This document shows positions 8,071 to 15,711 of a stretch of 54,056 bases of DNA, in pieces (the stretch's first letter is position 1; each line of letters opens with the position of its first letter). The notes under the pieces are model-generated. The model did no database searches, was not told the DNA's origin, and worked only from the letters and a program-made list of their open reading frames with translations. The position numbers and the translations under genes were made by a program. The stretch comes from Planctomycetota bacterium (GTDB lineage Bacteria > Planctomycetota > PUPC01 > DSUN01): NCBI GenBank assembly GCA_035384565.1, contig DAOOIT010000040.1, positions 1 through 54,056 of the forward strand, in the 5' to 3' direction.

Positions 8071-9256
8071 GGCCCTTCTCCGCCGCTCCCCCCTCTGTTT
8101 GCTCGGGCGCCGCCTCGCCGCTCTGCGGGGCCTCGGCGGCCGGGGGCGCCTCAGGCGCCCCGGCCTCGGGACCGGCCTTGGGAGCAGGCGGCTGGAGCGG
8201 CACGGCCGGCTTCGGGTCCAGCTCGGGCGTGCACGAGTGTTCCGGGCACTCGCCCCGCAGGGCGGCCAGGATGTCGGGCAGGATCGCCTCGAAGAGGGCC
8301 GTCTTCGAGAGCGTGCCGGCCGCGACGTGCGGGGTGGCCACGACGTTGTCGAGCTTGAGCAGCGGGTTGTCCCTGGGCGTCGGCTCGACGGCCCAGGCGT
8401 CTATGGCCGCGCCGCCGAGGCGGCCTTCGCGCAGGGCGTCGGCCAGGGCCGCCTCGTCCACCAGCCCGCCGCGCGCGGTGTTGACGAGGAACGCCGTGGG
8501 CTTCATGAGGGCCAGCCGGTCGGCGTTGACCAGGTTCGCGGTCTCGGGCGTGAGCGCGGCGTGAAGCGACACGAAGTCGGCCTCGCGCAGCAGGTCGTCA
8601 AGCTCGCGGCGCCCGAGGCCCATCTCGGCCTCTTCCTCCTCCGAGAGGCGCTCCTTGTCGTAGTACACGAGCTTCATGCCAAACGCCGCGGCGCAGTGGG
8701 CGGTCTCGATGGCCACATCGCCCATGCCGATGAATCCGAGGGTCTTGTTGTGCACAAGGCCGATGCCGTCGAGCCCCGCCCAGTTATAGGCATAGGCGCC
8801 GTCGGCCGCCTTGCGCGGCGCGGGGCCGGCCTCCTTGAGCGGGCGTCGCACGACCCTCTGATGGGCAGGGATGAGCTTCTTGGCCAGCGCGAGCAGGAGC
8901 AGGATGGTGTGCTCCGCGCACGCCGTGTGAGCGGGCGCCGGACACAGGCTCACGTGCACGCCGGCCTCGCGCGCGGCCGCGAGGTCCACTCCCGCCGTGC
9001 GGCTGCCGACTTTGAGCACCAGGCGCAGTTCACGCGCCTTCTCCAGCGTCTCGCGCGTCAGCGGTCGCCGCGCGCCGCTGAGGCCCGTGACAAGCACGTG
9101 AGCCGTCTCGAGCAGCTTCCCGGCCGCCTCGGGCTCCCCGTCGTCGCACTGGGCAAGCTCGAGCGGCAGCCCCTCCGGCTGATGCTCTCGCAGGAACGCC
9201 GCCAGGGCGTCAAACCAGGCCTGGGACACTCTCTCGTGCAGCAGGATCGTCGCCAT
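8054..9256 (-). CDS. D-isomer-specific 2-hydroxyacid dehydrogenase
   Basis: A 400-residue NAD-dependent dehydrogenase of the SerA/lactate-dehydrogenase D-isomer family. The catalytic trio is present: Arg in NTARGGLVDE, Glu in WAVEPTP and His in TPHVAAGT. The Rossmann loop reads GFIGMGDVAIE, where the third glycine of GxGxxG is replaced by alanine. Residues from about 340 on form a Pro/Ala/Glu-rich tail with no recognisable ACT regulatory domain. Substrate is uncertain: 3-phosphoglycerate, glyoxylate or another 2-keto acid. The gene follows the HAD phosphatase by 33 bases but also has its own promoter in the end of that gene. AGGAG precedes the ATG. Confidence 0.9.
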   Translation of the reverse strand: MATILLHERVSQAWFDALAAFLREHQPEGLPLELAQCDDGEPEAAGKLLETAHVLVTGLSGARRPLTRETLEKARELRLVLKVGSRTAGVDLAAAREAGVHVSLCPAPAHTACAEHTILLLLALAKKLIPAHQRVVRRPLKEAGPAPRKAADGAYAYNWAGLDGIGLVHNKTLGFIGMGDVAIETAHCAAAFGMKLVYYDKERLSEEEEAEMGLGRRELDDLLREADFVSLHAALTPETANLVNADRLALMKPTAFLVNTARGGLVDEAALADALREGRLGGAAIDAWAVEPTPRDNPLLKLDNVVATPHVAAGTLSKTALFEAILPDILAALRGECPEHSCTPELDPKPAVPLQPPAPKAGPEAGAPEAPPAAEAPQSGEAAPEQTEGGAAEKGPSEGA

Positions 9257-9288
9257 CGCTTGCTCCTGGGGTTGCAGCGGGTGGCCAC

Positions 9289-9316
9289 ATTATATCAAAG
9301 GGGCGCCCGATTGCAA
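9289..9316 (-). promoter_or_regulatory. Internal promoter for the 2-hydroxyacid dehydrogenase
   Basis: On the minus strand TTGCAA (9311-9316), a 16-base spacer and a perfect TATAAT (9289-9294). The -10 overlaps the stop codon of the HAD gene (9290-9292), so the downstream gene can be transcribed independently. Confidence 0.55.
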
Positions 9317-10024
9317 TCGAGGCAGGACCTCGGCCAGCGACTTGATCACGTCGCGCCCGGTGCGCGAGCCGCTTCGGTCGAGGAGCAGGGCGCGACACCC
9401 GGCCGCCCGCGCGCCTGCGACATCCTCCTCGGGCGAGTCCCCGATCATCAGCACCCGACTCGCGGCGGCGCCGGCCAGTTCCACTGCGGCGTCGAAGATG
9501 CGGCGCGACGGCTTGGCAAAGCCGGCCTCCGCCGAGGCGAGCACGAAATCAGTTGCGTTCGACAGCCCCAAGCCCTCGCAGATGCGCGCGAGGCGGGAGT
9601 CGAAGTTCGACACGATGCCCAGGCGAAGGCCGGCCTCGCGGAGGCCGCGGAGGCCCGGCAAGGCATCGGGGAAGAGACGCCAGTTCCCGGGCTCCGCGAA
9701 TCGCTCGAACAGGGCATGAAAGCACGCTTCTCCGGGCGGTGCCAGGCCCGCCAGCTCGAACGTGCGCCGCACTGTGCCCCGCCACCAGGCCCTCTCCATC
9801 GCGTCGGACGTCTCCAGGCCGCCGGTGCCCGCGAATCGCACGGGCGCGCGCTCGCGCCACGCGGCCCGGAACCCGGCCTCCAGTGCGGCAGCCTCGGCGC
9901 GGAGGCCGTGCTCCCGCGCCACAGTGGCGTACACCGCACCCACCGACGGCTGTGGCACGAACAGCGTGCCCGCGGCGTCCAACAGCACCGCGTCGCACGC
10001 AAGATCGCGGTTCAGCTCGCGCAC
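9290..10024 (-). CDS. HAD-superfamily hydrolase (HDHD3/YjjG-like)
   Basis: A 244-residue phosphatase-type HAD protein. Motif I is LLDAAGTLF: the nucleophile Asp is present, but the second Asp of DxDG is Ala, as in some HDHD3-like members. Motif II is VSNFD, the motif III lysine lies in GFAKPS, and motif IV is GDSPEEDVAGA. A helical cap lies at about residues 20-100. Loss of the second aspartate may alter or reduce phosphatase activity. The start is GTG (10022-10024) with no strong ribosome-binding site, so the exact N-terminus is uncertain. It precedes the 2-hydroxyacid dehydrogenase on the same strand. The substrate is unknown. Confidence 0.85.
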   Translation of the reverse strand: MRELNRDLACDAVLLDAAGTLFVPQPSVGAVYATVAREHGLRAEAAALEAGFRAAWRERAPVRFAGTGGLETSDAMERAWWRGTVRRTFELAGLAPPGEACFHALFERFAEPGNWRLFPDALPGLRGLREAGLRLGIVSNFDSRLARICEGLGLSNATDFVLASAEAGFAKPSRRIFDAAVELAGAAASRVLMIGDSPEEDVAGARAAGCRALLLDRSGSRTGRDVIKSLAEVLPRLQSGAPLI

Positions 10025-10076
10025 GACGTGCTCCTGCTCTCAGTGCCGAACCCAGCAAAGCGGAATCCCCCGACAT

Positions 10077-10105
10077 TTGCAAGCCTCCTTGCCCACTACT
10101 ATAAT
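10077..10105 (+). promoter_or_regulatory. Promoter for the epimerase-serS operon
   Basis: TTGCAA (10077-10082), exactly 17 bases, perfect TATAAT (10100-10105), about 60 bases before the TTG start of the epimerase gene. Confidence 0.65.
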
Positions 10106-10166
10106 GAATCAACTCTGCGAACCCCGTCCGTCACGCGCGCGCATGGCGCACCAGGAGTGACCCGGC

Positions 10167-11105
10167 TTGGCGACCTGTCTGATCACAGGCGGCGCGGGCT
10201 TTATCGGCTCGAGCCTTGCCCGCGCTCTCCTCGAACGCGGCGACACGGTGCGCGTGCTCGACAACTTCTCAACGGGCAAGCGCGAGAATCTCGCCGACCT
10301 TGCGGGCCGAATCACGCTGTTCGAGGGCGACGTCGCCGACATCGCCCTCCTCCGCGAAGCCGTGAGGGGCGTCGAGTACGTCTTTCACGAGGCCGCCCTC
10401 GCCTCCGTGCCTCGCTCCGTCGAGGACCCCCTCGGCACGCACGAGGCCAACGTGACCGGCACCGTGCGGCTGCTCGCGGCGGCGCGCGACGCCGGCGTCA
10501 GGAGGCTGGTCTACGCTGCGTCGTCCTCGGCCTACGGCGACCAGCCCGCCTTGCCCAAGGTCGAGACGATGGCCCCCAGCCCCCTGTCCCCCTATGCCGT
10601 CTCGAAGCTCGCCGCCGAGTACTACTGCCAGGCATTCGCCGCCTGCTACGGCCTTGAAACGGTCTGCCTCCGATACTTCAACATCTACGGTCCCCGCCAG
10701 GACCCCGCGTCCGTCTACGCCGCCGTGATCCCGCGTTTCATCGTGGCCATGCTGCGGGGCGAGCGCCCCGTGATCTATGGCGACGGCGAGCAGTCGCGCG
10801 ACTTCACCTACATTGCGGACTGTGTGAGTGCGAACCTGCTGGCCGCCACCGCGCCCAGGGCAGTGGGCAAGACGGTAAACGTCGCCTGCGGCAAGCGCTA
10901 TACCCTCAATGAGCTCGTGGCGCTGCTCAACCAGATCCTCGGCTCCGCCATCGAGCCGATCTACGAGCCCGCCCGACGCGGCGACGTGAAGCACTCGCAA
11001 GCCAGCATCACCGAGGCCCGGCGCCTCCTCGGCTACAGGCCGCACTACTCCTTCAAGAAGGGGCTGCGCGAGACCGTGGCCTGGTTCCAATCGCATCTGG
11101 CCTGA
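10167..11105 (+). CDS. NAD-dependent sugar-nucleotide epimerase (WbpP/TviC-like)
   Basis: A 312-residue extended short-chain dehydrogenase/reductase acting on UDP-sugars. It shows the NAD-binding GGAGFIGSSLARAL at residues 8-21, the Ser of AASSSAYGDQ, the catalytic YAVSKLAAEYY (Tyr and Lys) and the substrate segment RYFNIYGPRQDP. The pattern ASVPRSVEDP is typical of UDP-GlcNAc/UDP-GalNAc 4-epimerases of the WbpP type. It starts at a TTG, with AGGAG about nine bases upstream and a near-consensus promoter before that. It precedes serS by 19 bases. It likely supplies a sugar nucleotide for surface glycans; the exact sugar is inferred. Confidence 0.88.
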   Translation: MATCLITGGAGFIGSSLARALLERGDTVRVLDNFSTGKRENLADLAGRITLFEGDVADIALLREAVRGVEYVFHEAALASVPRSVEDPLGTHEANVTGTVRLLAAARDAGVRRLVYAASSSAYGDQPALPKVETMAPSPLSPYAVSKLAAEYYCQAFAACYGLETVCLRYFNIYGPRQDPASVYAAVIPRFIVAMLRGERPVIYGDGEQSRDFTYIADCVSANLLAATAPRAVGKTVNVACGKRYTLNELVALLNQILGSAIEPIYEPARRGDVKHSQASITEARRLLGYRPHYSFKKGLRETVAWFQSHLA

Positions 11106-11124
11106 ACCCCAAGGAACCCTCACG

Positions 11125-12405
11125 ATGCTTTCCCTCGACTACATCCGCGAGAACCCCGACGCCGTCCGCGCCGCCTGCCGCGACAAGCGAGCCGCCGTCA
11201 ACGTGGACGAGCTCCTCGCCCTCGACGCCGAGCGGCGCGACCTGCTCCGCAAGGTCGAGGACCTCCGCAGCGAGCACAACGCCGCCTCCAAGAGCATCGC
11301 ACCCAAGAAGAAGGCCGGCGAGGACCTGGCGGCGACCTTCAAGCTCCTCGGCGAACTCTCCGACCACATCAAGAGCCTGGAAGGAACCCTGAGCGAGCTA
11401 CAGGCCAAGCTGGATGCCTTGCTCCTCTACGTCCCCAATTGCCCCTCCGATGCCGTTCCACCGGGCGACGACCCCGCGAAGCACAACGTCGTCCGCCGCA
11501 CCTGGGGCGAGCGGCGCTCGTTCGATTTCGAGCCTAAGCCCCACTGGGAACTGGCTAAGGCATTGGGGATTATAGACTTCGAGCGCGCCGCCAAACTCTC
11601 GGGCGCCGGTTTCGCGCTCTTCACCAACCTGGGCGCGCGCCTCGTGCGCGGCCTGATGAACTTCATGCTCGACCTGCACACGACCGAGCACGGCTACACC
11701 GAGGTCTGGCCCCCGAAGCTCGTGAACCGCGCCTCCATGACCGGCACCGGCCAACTCCCGAAGATGGAAGAGGACATGTACCGCTGCGACGCCGACGACC
11801 TCTTCCTCATCCCGACGGCGGAAGTGCCTGTCACGAATATACATAGAGACGAGATCCTCGACGGCTCCCGCCTGCCGATCTACTACACCGCCTACACCCC
11901 CTGTTTCCGTCGCGAGGCCGGCTCGTATGGCAAAGACACACGCGGCCTCATCCGCGTCCACGAGTTCGACAAGGTGGAACTCGTGAAGTTCGTCCGCCCC
12001 GAGACCTCCTACGACGAACTGGAGGCGCTCACGGCCAATGCCGAAGCCGTTCTCCAGCGTCTCGGCCTCGAGTACCGCGTCATCGAGCTGTGCCGCGGCG
12101 ACCTCAGCTTCGCCTCCGCAAAGACCTATGACCTCGAGATCTGGGCACCAGGCGTCCAACGCTGGCTCGAGGTCTCGTCGTGCTCGAACTTCGAGGAGTT
12201 CCAGGCCCGCCGCGCGGGCATCCGCTTCCGCGACAAGGGGCAGAAGCCGCGATTCCTCCACACCCTCAATGGCTCGGGCGTGGCCTTCGCCCGCCTCGTG
12301 CTCACGCTCATCGAGGCCAACCAGCAGGCCGATGGCAGCATCGTGATTCCAGACGCGCTGAGGCCTTACGTCCGCGGCATCGAGCGCATCGAGCCGCGCA
12401 CCTGA
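11125..12405 (+). CDS. serS: Seryl-tRNA synthetase
   Basis: Charges tRNA-Ser with serine. The 426-residue length is typical. An N-terminal coiled coil spans about residues 30-100, with the tRNA-binding arm KKKAGEDL. The class II catalytic core follows. Motif 2 contains CFRREAGSYGKDTRGLIR, the serine/ATP region EVSSCSNFEEFQARR, and motif 3 lies near NGSGVAFARLVLTLIEANQ. AAGGAA precedes the ATG. It probably shares a transcript with the epimerase upstream. Confidence 0.97.
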   Translation: MLSLDYIRENPDAVRAACRDKRAAVNVDELLALDAERRDLLRKVEDLRSEHNAASKSIAPKKKAGEDLAATFKLLGELSDHIKSLEGTLSELQAKLDALLLYVPNCPSDAVPPGDDPAKHNVVRRTWGERRSFDFEPKPHWELAKALGIIDFERAAKLSGAGFALFTNLGARLVRGLMNFMLDLHTTEHGYTEVWPPKLVNRASMTGTGQLPKMEEDMYRCDADDLFLIPTAEVPVTNIHRDEILDGSRLPIYYTAYTPCFRREAGSYGKDTRGLIRVHEFDKVELVKFVRPETSYDELEALTANAEAVLQRLGLEYRVIELCRGDLSFASAKTYDLEIWAPGVQRWLEVSSCSNFEEFQARRAGIRFRDKGQKPRFLHTLNGSGVAFARLVLTLIEANQQADGSIVIPDALRPYVRGIERIEPRT

Positions 12406-12498
12406 TACATCGGAGCGGAACTCTCCACTCCGGAGAAACGTCCAAGCAGCCAGATGGCTCCAGGGGAGCCTAACCAAGGCGATCAGGAGCACAAGCCG

Positions 12499-13269
12499 AT
12501 GGCACAGCGTATCTCAGGCGTTCTGCTCGCTCTGGCCGGCCTTCTCGTCATCGGGGCGCTCGTGGCCTGGGGCGTTGACACTCACCGTGCTGCCACCAGC
12601 GGCCCGCGCTGGCGCCGACGCCTTGTCACCGCAGGTTTGGCCGTCCTCGCGGCCCTGGGCGCTTACGGCTGCGACTCCGGGGCGGGCGTCCCGAGGCCCG
12701 TGGCCGATCAGGCGGCGGCCAACGACGTGCCCCTGCCGGACACGCCCGAATGGAAACACATCGAGACCACCTGGCGCGAGGCCAGCGAGGTTGCTTCTGG
12801 CAAGCGCGGCCCCTACCCCTTCGATCGCGCGGGCAAAGAGAAGCTCCTCGCCGCACTCAAGGCCGCTGTCGCAGGGGTCGAGGCCCTCCAGCAGCGCGCC
12901 GCGCTCAGCGACGCCGCGGCCGGCCTCCTCAAGCAGGACCTCGCGCTCCTGGAGCGCGGGGTCCAGGAGAACCGCCCCACCGAGATGAAGATGGCCACCT
13001 GCTACGCGCCGATGCCCTTCCGCCCCGTCGAAGACAGCCTGAAGCGCCTGGCCGACCGCCTCCCGCTCCTCGAGAAGCTCGCCGCAGCCGGCAAGGTCCC
13101 GCGGCAGGTCATTGGAAAGGTGATTGCCACCGTGGAACGCGACATCACCACGCTCGGCGACGAGAAGCTGCTGGCAGGCCTCGTCGAGCCCGACCGCCAG
13201 AGAGCCGAGGAGACTCGCAAAGCCGCGGCCGACCTCGTCGCCAAGCTCAAGGCGGCAATGGGCGACTAG
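12499..13269 (+). CDS. Unrecognised membrane-anchored protein
   Basis: About 256 residues from the ATG at 12499, which has AGGAG nine bases upstream; an in-frame codon at 12454 is the alternative. Two hydrophobic segments (about residues 6-26 and 44-62) are followed by a cysteine (GAYGCDSG). That resembles a lipoprotein site, but the residue before the cysteine is wrong for a standard lipobox. The rest is a soluble, mostly helical domain rich in Ala, Leu, Lys and Glu, with two helical hairpins (about residues 100-150 and 180-250). I recognise no family. It sits between serS and a radical SAM gene, and no function can be assigned. Confidence 0.7.
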   Translation: MAQRISGVLLALAGLLVIGALVAWGVDTHRAATSGPRWRRRLVTAGLAVLAALGAYGCDSGAGVPRPVADQAAANDVPLPDTPEWKHIETTWREASEVASGKRGPYPFDRAGKEKLLAALKAAVAGVEALQQRAALSDAAAGLLKQDLALLERGVQENRPTEMKMATCYAPMPFRPVEDSLKRLADRLPLLEKLAAAGKVPRQVIGKVIATVERDITTLGDEKLLAGLVEPDRQRAEETRKAAADLVAKLKAAMGD

Positions 13270-13348
13270 AAGTAGATTGGTGCCGCTCCCTACGGCGGGT
13301 TCCAATGCCTCCGGCAGGGGGCGGAATGCCGCGCCAGCGAGGTGGGGA

Positions 13349-14374
13349 TTGCGTCAGGACTCTCTTGTCTTCGAGCTCACCCAACGCTGCAACTACGACT
13401 GCCTGCATTGCTATAATGCGTGGAAGAACCCCGTGGACTACCCGATGGGGGAACTGCCCACGGGCGAGACGCTGGCGATGTTGGGCAAGATGCTCGGTGA
13501 GACAGGGGCGAGTCTCGTGACCCTGAGCGGCGGGGAGCCGCTGCTGCGGAGCGACGTCTACGAGGTTGTGGATTTCCTGGTGAAGCGGGGCGTGGCGATC
13601 AACTTCATCACCAACGCCTCGCTGCTCGATGAGGCGGCAATAGCCCGCCTGTCGCCCGACAAGGTGGGTGTTTTCGAGGTGCCGCTGCTGTCGTGCGAAC
13701 GGGCGATTCACGACAGGATGAGCGGGGCGCCCGGGGCGTTCGACAAGATGACGAACGCCGTGGCCGACCTCAAGCTCCGCCGCCAACGGGTGGTCGGCGT
13801 GTTCGTGGCGACGCGGCTGAACCTGTCCGCCTGGCGCCAGACGGCCGAACTGGGCATCGCGCTCGGCGTGGACGGCATTATGTTCAACCGCTTCAATCCA
13901 GGCGGGCGCGGCATCGAGAACCTGCCCTTGCTCCAAGCCACGCCCGCGGAGCTTCAGGCGGCGCTCGACGACGCGGAGCGGATTTGCGAGGAATACGACT
14001 TTCCAATAAGCTGCTCCATCGCCATGCCGCCCTGCTTGCTCGACACTAGGCGCTACCGGCGATTGACCTTCGGCTTCTGCGCCGCGGGCACCGAGCGGGC
14101 GTACTACACGCTCGACCCGCTGGGCAATGTGCGGCCCTGCAATCACTCGCCGACGATTCTGGGCAATATTCGCACGGTGCCGTTCGAGGCGATGGCTACG
14201 GGGCGTGCGATGCGTGAGTTCAAGGCGGCGCGCCCCGGCTTCTGCCGCGGATGCCGCATCGAGGAGACATGCCTGGGCGGCTGCAAGGCCGCGGCCGAAG
14301 CCGCATGCAGGGACCCGTCCGCGATGGACCCGTTCCTCGCGGCGTTTCACGGCACGGCCAGGAAGCTTGGGTGA
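13349..14374 (+). CDS. Radical SAM/SPASM-domain protein
   Basis: A 341-residue enzyme that should cleave S-adenosylmethionine with a 4Fe-4S cluster. The cluster motif CNYDCLHC lies near residue 14. TLSGGEPLL is the GGE motif. The C-terminal SPASM-like region has cysteines in FGFCAAG, VRPCNHS, GFCRGCRIEETC, LGGC and EAAC, which bind auxiliary clusters. SPASM proteins modify peptides (PqqE-like) or other enzymes. The start is the TTG at 13349, with GAGGTGG just upstream; the open frame before it overlaps the previous gene and does not look like protein. No precursor peptide or PqqD-like partner is evident nearby, so the substrate is unknown. Confidence 0.88.
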   Translation: MRQDSLVFELTQRCNYDCLHCYNAWKNPVDYPMGELPTGETLAMLGKMLGETGASLVTLSGGEPLLRSDVYEVVDFLVKRGVAINFITNASLLDEAAIARLSPDKVGVFEVPLLSCERAIHDRMSGAPGAFDKMTNAVADLKLRRQRVVGVFVATRLNLSAWRQTAELGIALGVDGIMFNRFNPGGRGIENLPLLQATPAELQAALDDAERICEEYDFPISCSIAMPPCLLDTRRYRRLTFGFCAAGTERAYYTLDPLGNVRPCNHSPTILGNIRTVPFEAMATGRAMREFKAARPGFCRGCRIEETCLGGCKAAAEAACRDPSAMDPFLAAFHGTARKLG

Positions 14375-14395
14375 ACAGGATGGCGCCTCTCCGAC

Positions 14396-14507
14396 GTCAT
14401 CGTGAGCCGCTCGAACGACATTTCAGGGGCTTGCCGCTGCAACAGGGGCATCGTCCTGCATTGCGGCGTCAAGCCCGTGAGAGGTCCCTCGACGAGCTCG
14501 GAATGAC
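14396..14507. repeat. Intergenic inverted repeat pair
   Basis: Arms 14396-14419 (GTCATCGTGAGC...) and 14484-14507 match as reverse complements at 16 of 24 bases across a 64-base centre. The right arm resembles a TCCCTCGA...GGAATGACA repeat I have seen between genes in many environmental genomes. The gap from 14375 to 14567 has no other feature. Confidence 0.5.
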
Positions 14508-14567
14508 AGGGGCGACGCTCTGCCCCGTCGCCTGGGCCGCCGCCTGCCACGTGAACGGAGGAACAGG

Positions 14568-15632
14568 ATGGAGCCATTGAGGATCGGGTTCATTGGAACC
14601 ACCGCGCCCCACGCGTTCATGTTTCTCGACACGCTGCGGCTGATGCCCGAGACGGTGGGCCGCATCGCGCTGGTCGAGAGCGACATGGCGCGCATTGACA
14701 AGGCGGCCTGCGAATTCGTGTACGGCAGCTACGAGGACATGCTGTACGCCGAACGGCCTCAGTTGTGCTTCATCATGCAGCGGGCCGACGAGGTGGAGGA
14801 CCCCGCGCTGCGGTGCGCCGAGAATGGCGTGCCGTTCGTGCTCGACAAGCACTGCGCGCGGTCGGCCGAATCGCTGCGCCGCATTGTGGACGCCTGCGCG
14901 CAGTACCAGGTGAGAATGGCCACGGGCTACATGTGGCGCTACAGCCCCATCGCGCGGCAACTGCGGGCGTGGGTGGCGGCGGGGATGTTCGGCCGGCCAT
15001 TCTGCTTCGACATGCGAATGGTCACCACCTCGGCTGAAGTGCGCCTCGGCGACGAGCAGTTCGCCTGGCTCTTCGAGCGCGACAAGTCGGGCGGCGGCGT
15101 GCTGCTGTGGCTGGGCTGCCACTACATTGACATCGCGCGCTTCATCCTCCAGCGCGAGGTGGTGGCCGTATCAGCCATGACCTCGCGCCTCACGACGTCG
15201 GCCAGCGACGTCGAGGACGTTGCGAGCGTTTCGTTCCAGCTTGAGGACGGCATCGTGGGCACGCTGCACTGTGCCTACGTGATGCCGAAGGGGCTCAAGG
15301 ACGCCTACGACACTTCGTTCGGCCTCTGGGGCAGCGAGGGCGACGCCACGTGGGCCCCCGTTATCGGGCTGAACCCCACGCTGCGCATCCGCTCGGTACA
15401 CGGCGACATGGCCCGTTGCCCCGAGCGCACGATCCAGTACCACGACACGCCCGAGCCCAAGGCTTACTGCGGCACGCAACTGGCCGTGCATTTCCTGCGC
15501 GACATGGTCACCAGCCTGGCGGCCGGACGCGACTTCGTCACCACGGGCGAAGACGCCTTGAGGGTGCTCGAGATCTGCGAGGCCGCCTACCAGAGCGCCG
15601 AGACGGGCCAACGCGTCGAGCTCCCGCGGTGA
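14568..15632 (+). CDS. Gfo/Idh/MocA-family oxidoreductase
   Basis: A 354-residue NAD(P)-dependent oxidoreductase, probably acting on a sugar or inositol. The N-terminal Rossmann domain begins RIGFIGTTAPHA. The usual EKP motif after the fourth strand is DKH here (FVLDKHCARSA). The C-terminal domain has the conserved GGGVLLWLGCHYIDIARF with its catalytic-region histidine. The lysine-to-histidine change at the EKP position may affect catalysis. GGAGG precedes the ATG. It lies 79 bases before a URO-D-fold gene on the same strand; such pairs recur in PVC-group genomes. The substrate is not known. Confidence 0.88.
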   Translation: MEPLRIGFIGTTAPHAFMFLDTLRLMPETVGRIALVESDMARIDKAACEFVYGSYEDMLYAERPQLCFIMQRADEVEDPALRCAENGVPFVLDKHCARSAESLRRIVDACAQYQVRMATGYMWRYSPIARQLRAWVAAGMFGRPFCFDMRMVTTSAEVRLGDEQFAWLFERDKSGGGVLLWLGCHYIDIARFILQREVVAVSAMTSRLTTSASDVEDVASVSFQLEDGIVGTLHCAYVMPKGLKDAYDTSFGLWGSEGDATWAPVIGLNPTLRIRSVHGDMARCPERTIQYHDTPEPKAYCGTQLAVHFLRDMVTSLAAGRDFVTTGEDALRVLEICEAAYQSAETGQRVELPR

Positions 15633-15650
15633 CGAGCGACAACGTGTGTG

Positions 15651-15690
15651 TCCGTCCGTGTCTGTCCGTGTCTGTCCGTGTCTATCCGTG
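15651..15690 (+). repeat. Tandem 10-base repeat
   Basis: Four head-to-tail copies of TCTGTCCGTG with small variations (TCCGTCCGTG, TCTGTCCGTG twice, TCTATCCGTG) fill the gap between the Gfo/Idh and URO-D-fold genes. It has no spacers, so it is not a CRISPR array. It could be a slippage-prone leader element. Confidence 0.8.
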
Positions 15691-15711
15691 TCATCTGAGG
15701 AGCATGCCCCA

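Noticed and set aside
15651..15690. CRISPR-like repeats
   Set aside because: Units are 10 bases, contiguous and without spacers; no cas genes are present.
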